Below, in pieces: positions 15,082-22,929 of a DNA stretch of 43,481 nt. This stretch comes from Bacteroidales bacterium. GTDB lineage: Bacteria; Bacteroidota; Bacteroidia; Bacteroidales; UBA932. Under the pieces are notes generated by a model, which did not search any database, was not told the DNA's origin, and saw nothing but the letters and a program-made list of their open reading frames with translations. Where the stretch lies: contig JAUYTX010000069.1 in the NCBI GenBank assembly GCA_030695025.1, positions 1 through 43,481 of the forward strand. The letters run 5' to 3'. Position numbers and translations under genes: made by a program. The first letter of the stretch is position 1. Each line of letters begins with the position of its first letter.

Positions 15082-16395
15082 TTAATTTGAATTGTGGGGG
15101 TAAATCGAGGCAAGAATGGCCGAGGTTGCCCCCAAATTTCTCTCTACATACTCTTTACAAATTTCTCCTCTCCGGGTGAGGAGTTCGGGTTTTGAGGTCA
15201 GTTGAAGCATCTGGTCCGAGAATTTTTCTATTGAATCTATTGAGTAAGCTCCTTCCTCTTGGATTAGATCTTTTGCCTCTTTGAATTTTTGATATTTAGG
15301 ACCGAATATTACCGGAATTCCATATGCTGCAGCCTCGAGAATGTTGTGAATACCAACCCCAAAGCCACCTCCAATATAGGCAACCGAACCGTAACGATAG
15401 GCTACCGACAGAATACCGATTGTGTCAATTATAAAAACATCAGCCTCAATTGCAGCTGTTGCCTTCTTCACATCACTGTACCGCACAACCTTAAATTCTT
15501 CAAACAAACTCATTAGTTTGCTTATGTGTGAATCATCAACCTCGTGAGGAGCAATTACCAGCTTAAAAGGCAATTTGGTGCTTTTATCATAACGGCCTTT
15601 CTCTGCTTTGAAAAATCTGGCAAGAATCTCTTCATCGGCAGGCCATGTGCTTCCCGCAACCAGACAAAGAGAGTTTTGGGAAAATTCTGCCAGGGGCTCA
15701 ATCTGGGTATCGGTTCCGGTAACCTCCCTGACTCTGTCGAATCTTGTATCACCACATACTGTAACATTTTCAACACCTATCATTTTGAGTAACATCTCCG
15801 AATTGTCATCCTGCACAAATATGTGATCAAAATTCTTCAGTATCTTCCGGAAATAACCTCCCCAAAACTTGAAAAAGTGCTGCTCCTCCCTGAAGATTGC
15901 CGAGATAAGATAAACCGGAATTGCCCTCCTCTTTAGCTCTCCCAAATAGTTTCTCCAGAATTCATATTTCACAAAAATTACCTTTGTCGGTTTTACTAAA
16001 TCCAGAAAGGTAGCTGCGTTGCCCCTGGTGTCCATAGGCAGATAGAAGACAGCATCTGCAAATGAGTAATTTTTTCTCAATTCATACCCGCTGGGCGAAA
16101 AGAATGTGAGAATAACAGGTACATCCGGAAATGTGGCCTTGTGTTTTTCTATGACCGGTCTTGCCTGCTCGAATTCACCCACCGAAGCGCAGTGGATCCA
16201 TAGTAAATCTTTTGTGTTACCTTTACTTGCATATAACTGAGCCATTTTTGACTCAATTTTCTTAAGAAGATCTTTTCTGCCATTATAAAATTTAGCAGCC
16301 TTGCGGGAAAATATTCCGGCAATTGCAGAGGCAAAAAGGTAAAGGTGTAGCGAAGTATGGTACAGAATAGTCAAATCATTCGTAAATTTGCCCAA
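15082..16395 (-). CDS. waaA: 3-deoxy-D-manno-octulosonic acid (Kdo) transferase
   Basis: WaaA (KdtA) transfers Kdo from CMP-Kdo to lipid A precursor at the inner membrane. A GT30-type two-domain fold is visible: an N-terminal membrane-anchor helix, then L-L-W-I-H-C-A-S-V-G-E-F-E-Q-A-R with the conserved acceptor-site glutamate (near 72-75), F-F-S-P-S-G-Y near 98-104, V-K-Y-E-F-W-R-N-Y near 142-150, and the donor-binding I-G-G-G-F-G-V-G-I-H-N-I-L-E-A near 341-355. The frame opens with TTG at 16395, but its -7 element (16393-16400) would place the transcript start inside that codon. A second TTG at 16374 (M-T-I-L-Y-H) is therefore a better start; the protein would then have 430 residues. Confidence 0.95.
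   Translation of the reverse strand: MGKFTNDLTILYHTSLHLYLFASAIAGIFSRKAAKFYNGRKDLLKKIESKMAQLYASKGNTKDLLWIHCASVGEFEQARPVIEKHKATFPDVPVILTFFSPSGYELRKNYSFADAVFYLPMDTRGNAATFLDLVKPTKVIFVKYEFWRNYLGELKRRAIPVYLISAIFREEQHFFKFWGGYFRKILKNFDHIFVQDDNSEMLLKMIGVENVTVCGDTRFDRVREVTGTDTQIEPLAEFSQNSLCLVAGSTWPADEEILARFFKAEKGRYDKSTKLPFKLVIAPHEVDDSHISKLMSLFEEFKVVRYSDVKKATAAIEADVFIIDTIGILSVAYRYGSVAYIGGGFGVGIHNILEAAAYGIPVIFGPKYQKFKEAKDLIQEEGAYSIDSIEKFSDQMLQLTSKPELLTRRGEICKEYVERNLGATSAILASIYPHNSN
16383..16390 (+). promoter_or_regulatory. Candidate -7 element for mlaE
   Basis: TAAATTTG matches TAnnTTTG, 20 bases before the mlaE ATG. Transcription would begin near 16394. It is separated by 2 bp from the oppositely oriented waaA -7 element. 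No clear -33 box. Confidence 0.6.
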
Positions 16396-16400
16396 AATTA
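16393..16400 (-). promoter_or_regulatory. Candidate -7 element for waaA
   Basis: Reads TAATTTTG on the minus strand. Transcription would begin near 16389, inside the longest waaA frame, supporting the TTG start at 16374. Together with the mlaE element it forms an inverted repeat with a 2-bp centre. Confidence 0.55.
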
Positions 16401-16409
16401 GTCAAATAA

Positions 16410-17153
16410 ATGAAAAAGTCCCTTGAACTAATCGGTCAGTACTTTATTCTGATGAAGGTAGTGTTTTCTACACCGGACAAAAAGAGGATATTCTGGAAAC
16501 AATTTTTTATTGATGCAGAGAAACTTGTCTTGAATTCAATACCTATTGTTGCAGTAATCTCGGTTTTTATCGGAGCTGTACTTGTTATTCAAACAGCGTA
16601 TAATATTGAGAGCCCCCTGATTCCCAAGATGTATGTTGGCTATATGACCCGAGAGAGCCTCATTCTTGAATTCTGCTCTACAATGATTGCGTTGATACTG
16701 GCCGGCAAGGTGGGATCAAACATCTCATCTGAGATTGGGAGCATGAGAATCAGCGAACAGATAGATGCGATGGAGATGATGGGAATCAACTCCGCAAATT
16801 ATCTGATACTTCCAAAAATTGCTGCTGCAACCATTCTGAATCCACTACTAATGTTAATGAGCTTTGTACTGGGACTCTTTGGTGGAGCAATGATTATCAA
16901 CTTCACCGGCATTATAACCATGAGCCAGTATACCGAAGGTCTTCAGTACGCGTTCCGGTTTTATTACTTTGTTTACAGTATGGTAAAAATGGCAACATTC
17001 AGCTTCCTTATAACAAGCATATCATCTTTCTATGGATATTACGCTGCAGATGGATCACTTGGAGTGGGAAGATCAAGCACAAAGGCAATTGTTGTCAGTA
17101 GCGTATCGATACTGGTTGCAAATCTGGTAATAACACAACTAATGTTAAACTAA
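16410..17153 (+). CDS. mlaE: MlaE-like phospholipid ABC transporter permease
   Basis: Inner-membrane permease of an MCE-type transporter that moves phospholipids between inner and outer membrane and helps keep outer-membrane lipid asymmetry. It has 247 residues with five to six hydrophobic segments (for example about 41-62, 88-108, 140-165, 190-212, 226-246). The MlaE signature V-G-S-N-I-S-S-E-I-G-S-M-R-I-S-E-Q-I-D-A-M-E-M-M-G, which contacts the ATPase, lies near 101-125. The family G-V-G-R-S-S-T-K-A segment lies near 222-230. The ATPase gene starts 16 bases downstream. It is divergent from waaA with only 14 bp between the annotated starts. Confidence 0.95.
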   Translation: MKKSLELIGQYFILMKVVFSTPDKKRIFWKQFFIDAEKLVLNSIPIVAVISVFIGAVLVIQTAYNIESPLIPKMYVGYMTRESLILEFCSTMIALILAGKVGSNISSEIGSMRISEQIDAMEMMGINSANYLILPKIAAATILNPLLMLMSFVLGLFGGAMIINFTGIITMSQYTEGLQYAFRFYYFVYSMVKMATFSFLITSISSFYGYYAADGSLGVGRSSTKAIVVSSVSILVANLVITQLMLN

Positions 17154-17169
17154 CTGAAACAACCGGAAA

Positions 17170-17925
17170 ATGATACGAATTAACAATCTTAATAAATATT
17201 TTGGAGAAAAACATGTTTTGAAAGACATCTCCATCACCTATAAACCTGGCGAATGTTCTCTTATTATTGGAGCAAGCGGATCCGGTAAAACGGTATTCCT
17301 AAAATCACTTGTAGGGCTGCTTACTCCCGATTCCGGTGAAATCTGGTATGAAAAAATACAGTTTAACGCTTTAAGTTTTAAAGAGCAGAGGAGCATTCGC
17401 AAAGAGATTGGTATGTTATTTCAAGGCAGCGCCCTTTTCGATTTTGCCACGGTTGAGGAGAATGTAAGGTTCCCGATGGACTTTTTTACTACCTGGAGTG
17501 ACAAAGAGAAACTTGACCGGGTCAATTTTTGCCTAGAACGCGTCAATCTTAAAAATGTCAATAAATTATTCCCCAACGAATTAAGTGGAGGGATGCAGAA
17601 AAGAGTAGGAATCGCAAGAGCTATTGCACTGAATCCCAAATATTTGTTCTGTGACGAGCCTAACTCCGGACTTGACCCACACACCTCAATTCTGATTGAC
17701 CAGCTGATATCAGAAATCACCAAAGAGTATAACATCACAACAGTTGTTAACACTCATGATATGAACTCAGTAATGGAGATTGGAGATACTGTCGGCTTTA
17801 TTCACCAAGGCAAACTTATATGGGAGGGAGATAAAGAGAATGTGCTCACATCTGATTGTGAAGAACTTAACAACTTTGTCTTTGCCTCCAGAATGGCTAA
17901 AAAGATGAAAGAGATGATGGGTTAA
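17170..17925 (+). CDS. mlaF: MlaF-like ABC transporter ATP-binding protein
   Basis: Cytoplasmic ATPase that powers the MlaE permease. It has 251 residues, the usual size for MlaF. Walker A is G-A-S-G-S-G-K-T at 34-41, the Q-loop glutamine is at 85, the signature L-S-G-G-M-Q-K-R is at 138-145, Walker B Y-L-F-C-D-E-P at 158-164, the D-loop S-G-L-D at 166-169 and the switch histidine H196. The glutamine after L-S-G-G-M fits the MlaF/MceG subgroup. The stop codon lies in the loop of a perfect hairpin (17910-17937). The MCE-domain gene mlaD, which commonly follows, is absent; the next gene is convergent. Confidence 0.95.
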   Translation: MIRINNLNKYFGEKHVLKDISITYKPGECSLIIGASGSGKTVFLKSLVGLLTPDSGEIWYEKIQFNALSFKEQRSIRKEIGMLFQGSALFDFATVEENVRFPMDFFTTWSDKEKLDRVNFCLERVNLKNVNKLFPNELSGGMQKRVGIARAIALNPKYLFCDEPNSGLDPHTSILIDQLISEITKEYNITTVVNTHDMNSVMEIGDTVGFIHQGKLIWEGDKENVLTSDCEELNNFVFASRMAKKMKEMMG

Positions 17926-17937
17926 CCCATCATCTCT
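17910..17937. terminator. Bidirectional hairpin between mlaF and the cyclophilin gene
   Basis: A perfect 12-bp stem (17910-17921 with 17926-17937) around a TTAA loop that contains the mlaF stop codon. It lies between two convergent genes and is followed by T-rich sequence on the plus strand and a short T run on the minus strand, so it could end both transcripts. The T tracts are broken, which lowers certainty. Confidence 0.65.
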
Positions 17938-17966
17938 TCATCTTTTCAATTCTAATTCTTTATAAA

Positions 17967-18632
17967 TTATTCAATTACAGGCTTCACGGCACTAATAATA
18001 ATGTCCGAAAGAGGTAAGTCTCTCTGATTAGTAGGAGTTGCTGCAATAGCATCAATCACCTCAAATCCCGAAATGGTCTCTCCGAAAATGGAGTAATCTC
18101 CATCAAGCTGCGCACATGAGCCCGGGTTCTCAACAATATAAAATTGCGACCCCGAAGACTCTCTGGCAGGATTTCCGGCGTCTCCCCTTCTGGCAGCAGC
18201 TACGGCACCTTTTTTGTGTGTAAACTGCGAAAGGATTTCGGCAGGAATAGTGTAGCCAGGGCCACCTGTTCCAAAACTGGCAACGTTTGCCATATCCTTG
18301 GAAAGAGGGTCACCGGTCTGAATCATAAATCCCTGAATAACTCTGTGGAAACGGATTCCGTTAAAAAAGCCCTTTGAAGCAAGCGCAACAAAATTATCCC
18401 TATGTTTTGGGGTCTCTTTATAAAGTTTGATTCTGATGGTACCGACATTTGTAACAATATCAAATACCGGCTCTTCCGGCAAATCTGCCGGATTAAAAAT
18501 TAAGTTTGTCTGCATAGCGGTTGTGTCTTCCTGTTTGGCAGGCTCCTCCTGTTGAACTTCTCCCCTCTTGCCTTTGCAGGAGAATACAACTAAAGGAATG
18601 ATTAACAATAGTTTTAAAAAATTTACCTTCAT
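17967..18632 (-). CDS. Cyclophilin-type peptidyl-prolyl isomerase lipoprotein
   Basis: Catalyses cis-trans isomerisation of proline bonds. It has 221 residues with a lipoprotein signal (cysteine at 19, V-F-S-C), so it acts at a membrane in the periplasm. The cyclophilin domain spans about 58-220, with the active-site segment F-N-G-I-R-F-H-R-V-I-Q-G-F-M-I-Q-T-G-D-P near 90-109, including the catalytic arginine, and the S-G-S-Q-F-Y-I loop near 160-166. The linker between lipobox and domain (about 20-50) is rich in E, Q and T. It is convergent with mlaF and divergent from the patatin gene. A role in outer-membrane protein folding is plausible but not shown. Confidence 0.94.
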   Translation of the reverse strand: MKVNFLKLLLIIPLVVFSCKGKRGEVQQEEPAKQEDTTAMQTNLIFNPADLPEEPVFDIVTNVGTIRIKLYKETPKHRDNFVALASKGFFNGIRFHRVIQGFMIQTGDPLSKDMANVASFGTGGPGYTIPAEILSQFTHKKGAVAAARRGDAGNPARESSGSQFYIVENPGSCAQLDGDYSIFGETISGFEVIDAIAATPTNQRDLPLSDIIISAVKPVIE

Positions 18633-18654
18633 ATACTAAATTATTTATTTTGTA

Positions 18655-18662
18655 TACCTTTG
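18655..18662 (+). promoter_or_regulatory. Candidate -7 element for the patatin-barrel gene
   Basis: TACCTTTG matches TAnnTTTG. Transcription would begin near 18666, so the TTG at 18650 and the ATG at 18665 cannot be the translated start; the ATG at 18698 remains. No TTTG is found at the standard -33 distance. Confidence 0.55.
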
Positions 18663-18697
18663 TAATGCTTCACAAAAATACCTCAATTGCAACTATT

Positions 18698-21007
18698 ATG
18701 CAAATCAAAAAGTGTTTGATTCTATGCACTGTAATACTCTTTTCAGGTTTTGCACACGCGCAGAGCGTTGGTCTTGTTTTAAGCGGAGGTGGAGCTAAGG
18801 GACTTGCTCACATTGGAGTAATTAAAGCTCTTGAAGAGAACAACATCCCAATAGATTATATTACCGGGACATCAATGGGGGCAATAATAGGGGGACTCTA
18901 TTCAATAGGGCTCACGCCTGATGAGATGATTTCAATGTTTCGCTCAACTGAATTCAATTCATGGTTCAAAGGGGAATTTGAAAAAGATTACGCTACTTAC
19001 ATATACAGAAGGGATCCCACGGCAGAGATGTTCGGGGTTAATGTAGCACGCAGGAACAACAAAGCATTTAGCATTTTGCTCCCCACAAATCTGATCTCTC
19101 CCTACCCGATGGACCTTGCTGTTATGCAGATTTTTGCATCTTCCATAGCAGCTGCTGAATACGATTTCAATAAATTAATGATCCCCTTCAGGTGTGTTGC
19201 AGCTGACATTCAGAAAAAGAGACCGGTAATTATGAGGAGAGGTGATCTTGGCTCAGCCGTGAGAGCATCAATGACATATCCTTTCGTCTTCAAACCAATT
19301 GTTATAGACTCTATACTGCTGTTTGACGGCGGCTTTTACAACAACTTTCCCTGGGATGTAATGATTGAAGACTTTAATCCCAGTTTCATAATTGGTTCCA
19401 AAACCTCAGGACACGTTTCAAGTCCCGATACAGACGATATTTTCAGTCAGATCAGCAACATGCTAATGGTGGAGACAGACTATACTATTCCCGAGGAGAG
19501 AGGATTCCTGATAGACAATGACCTAAAAGCGCTTGGAATTTTGGATTTTCATAAAATTGACGAAATAGTAAGGATTGGTTACGATAATGCTCAAAGATAT
19601 ATTAGTGGTATTAAAAGCAAAATTCAACGCGAAGTAAGCTCTAAAGAGTTACTTGAAAAGCGTCTGGCCTTTCGCACCAAGACTGAGCCCCTGATTTTCA
19701 GAGATGTTATTGTTGAGGGAAATATCAGAGATCCCGAAAAGGCATTTATTAAAAGAACCATCAAAAACAGCAGTGACAAGAATTTTGGATTTGAACAGTT
19801 GAAAAGAGGGTACTATCGTGTTGTTGCAACCAACAATATAAATACTATCTACCCGGAAGCAAGATTTTCAGCCGACTCTGTATTTGATCTTTACCTAAGG
19901 GTAACCAAAAGTTCTCCGCTTAAGCTATCAATAGGAGGAAATATCTCCTCTTCCTCGTTAAACCAGGGCTATCTGGGCCTGACGTACAACTACTTTTCGA
20001 TAAATCCGTGGAGATTGGCAGCAGACTTCAATCTGGGAAGGTTTTATTCTGGTCTGAACCTTCATATGAGGCAAGATATAGGAATAAACCCGTTGTGGTT
20101 TTATGAAGGACAGTTTACGATACACCGTTTTGACTACTTCGCCGGAAATCAGGTTGGGTTTTTTGCCAATCGAATTCCGGGAAATGTTGAGGAATCTGAA
20201 ACCTTTTTTACAATAAGTGCGGGAATGCCTCTCGTTATAGACCGGAATATTCTTGCAAAAGTAAACTTGACCATCGGCCGGAATTTCTATGAGTATTACC
20301 AGACAGATAATTTTACCACATATGACATACCGGACAGGACACGACTGAACTACATCTCACCCTCATTTACAATTGAACGATCAACAACTAACTTTAAACA
20401 GTTTGCTACTGCAGGCAGAAAACAAAAATTCACACTTAAGTATATACGTGTTAAAGAGAATCACAAACCGGGAAGCACATCACGTATAGCAACGGAGGTT
20501 AACGACAGTCAAAACAACACCTATTCTGCAAGACTATTTTCTGAGACATATTTTAATCTTGGAAGATATCTGTCATTAGGGATAATTGCCGATATAGCTG
20601 TATCCAACAGAACATTTATGGGAGATCATATCTCTACCCTGTTGTACCTTCCTGCCTTTCAGCCGGGCCCCCACAACTCAACTCTCCTTCTTAACGGATA
20701 CAGGGGAACCTCTTTTGCCGGACTTTCAATTAAACCAATTGTTAAATTTTCAGAAAACATATTTCTGCATCTGCAGGGAGGTCTATTCGTTCCGCACAGA
20801 CAGCTGATAGAATCATCCGATGGTGTTGCCAGATTTACAGACCCTTTTCCCGGAGCATCATTTCTTGGCAGTGTTGCAGCAGTATGGCAATCTCCGGCAG
20901 GTCCCGTATCACTATCTGCAACGTACTACGAAAGATCACAGGTCAAATGGTTCCCTCAGTTTAACATAGGGTTCCTGATATTTAAACCAAAAGCATTAGC
21001 AAACTGA
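18698..21007 (+). CDS. Patatin-like phospholipase with outer-membrane barrel (PlpD-like)
   Basis: A 769-residue single-chain autotransporter-like protein: secreted lipase domain, POTRA-like linker and BamA-type barrel. Residues 1-21 are a signal peptide (cleavage at A-H-A-Q). The patatin domain spans about 24-300: oxyanion motif G-G-G-A-K-G at 30-35, nucleophile G-T-S-M-G with Ser59, and the catalytic D-G-G near 209. A POTRA-like segment at about 330-410 precedes a surface-antigen/BamA-type barrel to the C-terminus. All three patatin catalytic elements are intact, so phospholipase A activity is expected. It is followed after 2 bases by the flippase gene, suggesting cotranscription. The start was chosen over upstream TTG/ATG codons from the signal peptide and the -7 element. 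Confidence 0.92.
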   Translation: MQIKKCLILCTVILFSGFAHAQSVGLVLSGGGAKGLAHIGVIKALEENNIPIDYITGTSMGAIIGGLYSIGLTPDEMISMFRSTEFNSWFKGEFEKDYATYIYRRDPTAEMFGVNVARRNNKAFSILLPTNLISPYPMDLAVMQIFASSIAAAEYDFNKLMIPFRCVAADIQKKRPVIMRRGDLGSAVRASMTYPFVFKPIVIDSILLFDGGFYNNFPWDVMIEDFNPSFIIGSKTSGHVSSPDTDDIFSQISNMLMVETDYTIPEERGFLIDNDLKALGILDFHKIDEIVRIGYDNAQRYISGIKSKIQREVSSKELLEKRLAFRTKTEPLIFRDVIVEGNIRDPEKAFIKRTIKNSSDKNFGFEQLKRGYYRVVATNNINTIYPEARFSADSVFDLYLRVTKSSPLKLSIGGNISSSSLNQGYLGLTYNYFSINPWRLAADFNLGRFYSGLNLHMRQDIGINPLWFYEGQFTIHRFDYFAGNQVGFFANRIPGNVEESETFFTISAGMPLVIDRNILAKVNLTIGRNFYEYYQTDNFTTYDIPDRTRLNYISPSFTIERSTTNFKQFATAGRKQKFTLKYIRVKENHKPGSTSRIATEVNDSQNNTYSARLFSETYFNLGRYLSLGIIADIAVSNRTFMGDHISTLLYLPAFQPGPHNSTLLLNGYRGTSFAGLSIKPIVKFSENIFLHLQGGLFVPHRQLIESSDGVARFTDPFPGASFLGSVAAVWQSPAGPVSLSATYYERSQVKWFPQFNIGFLIFKPKALAN

Positions 21008-21009
21008 CA

Positions 21010-22485
21010 ATGAGCTCAAATCCACTTAAAAAGCTAGCGGGAGAGACCGCCATTTATGGTTTCAGCACCATATTTGCCCGTATTGTCAACTTCATATTCT
21101 TCCCGATTTATACCTACAAACTCACAACAGAGAACTATGGAATAGCAACTGAGTTCCTTGCTTACATCGCCATTTTGCAGGTTGTGCTAACATTGGGGCT
21201 TGAGACAGGGTGCTTCAGGTTTGCCAACAAAGAGTCAGAACCTAACAAAGTGTTTTCAAACGCTCTTCTTACCACAGGCATGCTTTCTCTCGCTGTGTTC
21301 CTTGGTTTGTATCTCTTTTCGGAGCAGATAGCAACCTGGCTTGGCTACGGCAGTTTCAGAAAAATAATTGTATATGTGGCGGGTACTCTTGCTCTCGATT
21401 CATTCACCTCAATCCTCTTTGCAAAGCTCAGGTTTGAAAACAGACCCGTTAAATTTGCCATTCTTAAAAGCATCAAAATATCTTGTGAAATAATATTCAA
21501 CCTTGCTCTTTTCTTTATTGTTCCTATTTGGCTTGTTAAAAATCCCGACTCTTTTCTGCTGAACTTTATCTCACCAAAACCAGATTTTACATACATACTC
21601 TTTGCAATATTTCTGAGTTCAATAGTTTCACTCCTCATATTCATACCTGATATTCTAAAAATAAGACTCAGCTTTAACTCACGATTATGGAAACAGATGA
21701 TGCTATACTCCCTGCCAATAATGGTGGCAGGTCTGCCGGGTATCCTGAACGACTTTATTGACAGACCTCTGTTCCGCTTTTTCAGCCCCGAGGGAAATAT
21801 TTGGGAGTCAGATCTTGGGATCTTTCAGGCAGGAACCAAAGTTGCAACTTTTATGATGCTGTTTATTCAGATGTTCCGATTTGCAGCAGAACCTTTCTTC
21901 TTTTCCAGGGAGAAGGAAAAAGACTCTAAACAACTATATGCCAAAGTTATGGAGCACTTTACCGCTCTTGGAGTCTTGATTTTTTTAGGTATTATGTTTT
22001 ACCTCGATATCATACAATATATTGTAGGAAGAGACTTCAGGGAGGGTCTCTCTATAGTACCAATCATGCTTCTCTCATATCTTATTCTTGGAATCAGCTT
22101 TAATGTATCAATGTGGTACAAACTTTCAGGCAAAACCAATTATGCCATACTTATTACATCTGCAGGTTTACCTGTTACACTGGCAATTAACATAATCTTT
22201 ATGCCTGTTTACTCATACCATGCAGCTGCATGGGGACATTTTGCAAGTTATCTGGTAATGCTTCTTACAAGTATTTGGCTTGGCAATAAATATTATCCCA
22301 TACCATACAGATGGATAAAGGTGATTGGATACATTGCAGTTGGAGCCGCCATGTATGCATTTGTTATCTTTTTACCGGAAACCGGAGTATACGTGAAATA
22401 CACAATCAGAACAGTTCTTATTATCAGCTATATTTTATTTTATCTAAAACAGGAGAAAATTTCCATATGGAGGTTAAAATTGTAA
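21010..22485 (+). CDS. Polysaccharide flippase (Wzx/MATE-like)
   Basis: A 491-residue integral membrane protein of the oligosaccharide/lipid flippase superfamily, which moves lipid-linked sugar units across the inner membrane. Around 12-14 hydrophobic segments are visible, starting with residues 9-32 ([17 protein letters not shown]). The N-terminal Y-G-x-S-x-I-x-x-R motif is typical of this family. A charged loop (about 295-315) lies midway, as in the two-lobed fold. It could export O-antigen, capsule or another glycan; lipid II flipping is less likely but cannot be excluded, since murF is two genes downstream. It overlaps the start of dut by 19 bases and follows the patatin gene by 2. Confidence 0.88.
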   Translation: MSSNPLKKLAGETAIYGFSTIFARIVNFIFFPIYTYKLTTENYGIATEFLAYIAILQVVLTLGLETGCFRFANKESEPNKVFSNALLTTGMLSLAVFLGLYLFSEQIATWLGYGSFRKIIVYVAGTLALDSFTSILFAKLRFENRPVKFAILKSIKISCEIIFNLALFFIVPIWLVKNPDSFLLNFISPKPDFTYILFAIFLSSIVSLLIFIPDILKIRLSFNSRLWKQMMLYSLPIMVAGLPGILNDFIDRPLFRFFSPEGNIWESDLGIFQAGTKVATFMMLFIQMFRFAAEPFFFSREKEKDSKQLYAKVMEHFTALGVLIFLGIMFYLDIIQYIVGRDFREGLSIVPIMLLSYLILGISFNVSMWYKLSGKTNYAILITSAGLPVTLAINIIFMPVYSYHAAAWGHFASYLVMLLTSIWLGNKYYPIPYRWIKVIGYIAVGAAMYAFVIFLPETGVYVKYTIRTVLIISYILFYLKQEKISIWRLKL

Positions 22486-22901
22486 ACAAATCCCCTTTCA
22501 AACTTCCTGAGTATGCCACTATACACTCGGCCGGAATGGATATGAGGGCAAACCTGACAGAAAGCATGGTTATTCAACCTCTGCAAAGAGTGATGGTACC
22601 TACAGGAATACACATACAGCTACCCGATGGTTATGAGGCACAGATAAGGCCAAGAAGCGGACTTGCCGCTAAGCACGGAATTGGAATTGTCAACAGTCCG
22701 GGTACTATTGATGCCGATTACAGAGGAGAGATAAAAATAATCCTCGTAAATCTCTCAAATGAACCGTTTACGTTAAATCCGGGAGAAAGGGTTGCCCAGA
22801 TGGTTATAGCCAGGTATGAAAAGGCTGTTTGGAATGAGTGCGACTCTCTTGATGAGAGCGAACGGGGAGAGGGAGGTTTTGGTTCAACAGGCAGAGGTTA
22901 A
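22467..22901 (+). CDS. dut: dUTP diphosphatase
   Basis: Trimeric dUTPase that hydrolyses dUTP to dUMP and diphosphate, keeping uracil out of DNA and feeding thymidylate synthesis. It has 144 residues and all five motifs: S-A-G-M-D-M-R-A at 21-28, P-R-S-G-L-A at 62-67, G-T-I-D-A-D-Y-R-G at 79-87 with the catalytic Asp82, G-E-R-V-A-Q-M at 106-112 and [10 protein letters not shown] at 133-142. A longer in-frame extension upstream to 22311 exists, but it only runs inside the flippase gene in another frame. The ATG at 22467 gives the classic M-E-V-K-I-V-N start. It overlaps the flippase end by 19 bases, so translation may be coupled. Confidence 0.97.
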   Translation: MEVKIVNKSPFKLPEYATIHSAGMDMRANLTESMVIQPLQRVMVPTGIHIQLPDGYEAQIRPRSGLAAKHGIGIVNSPGTIDADYRGEIKIILVNLSNEPFTLNPGERVAQMVIARYEKAVWNECDSLDESERGEGGFGSTGRG

Positions 22902-22929
22902 TTATTAGGTTTTTTATTATATCAAAAAG

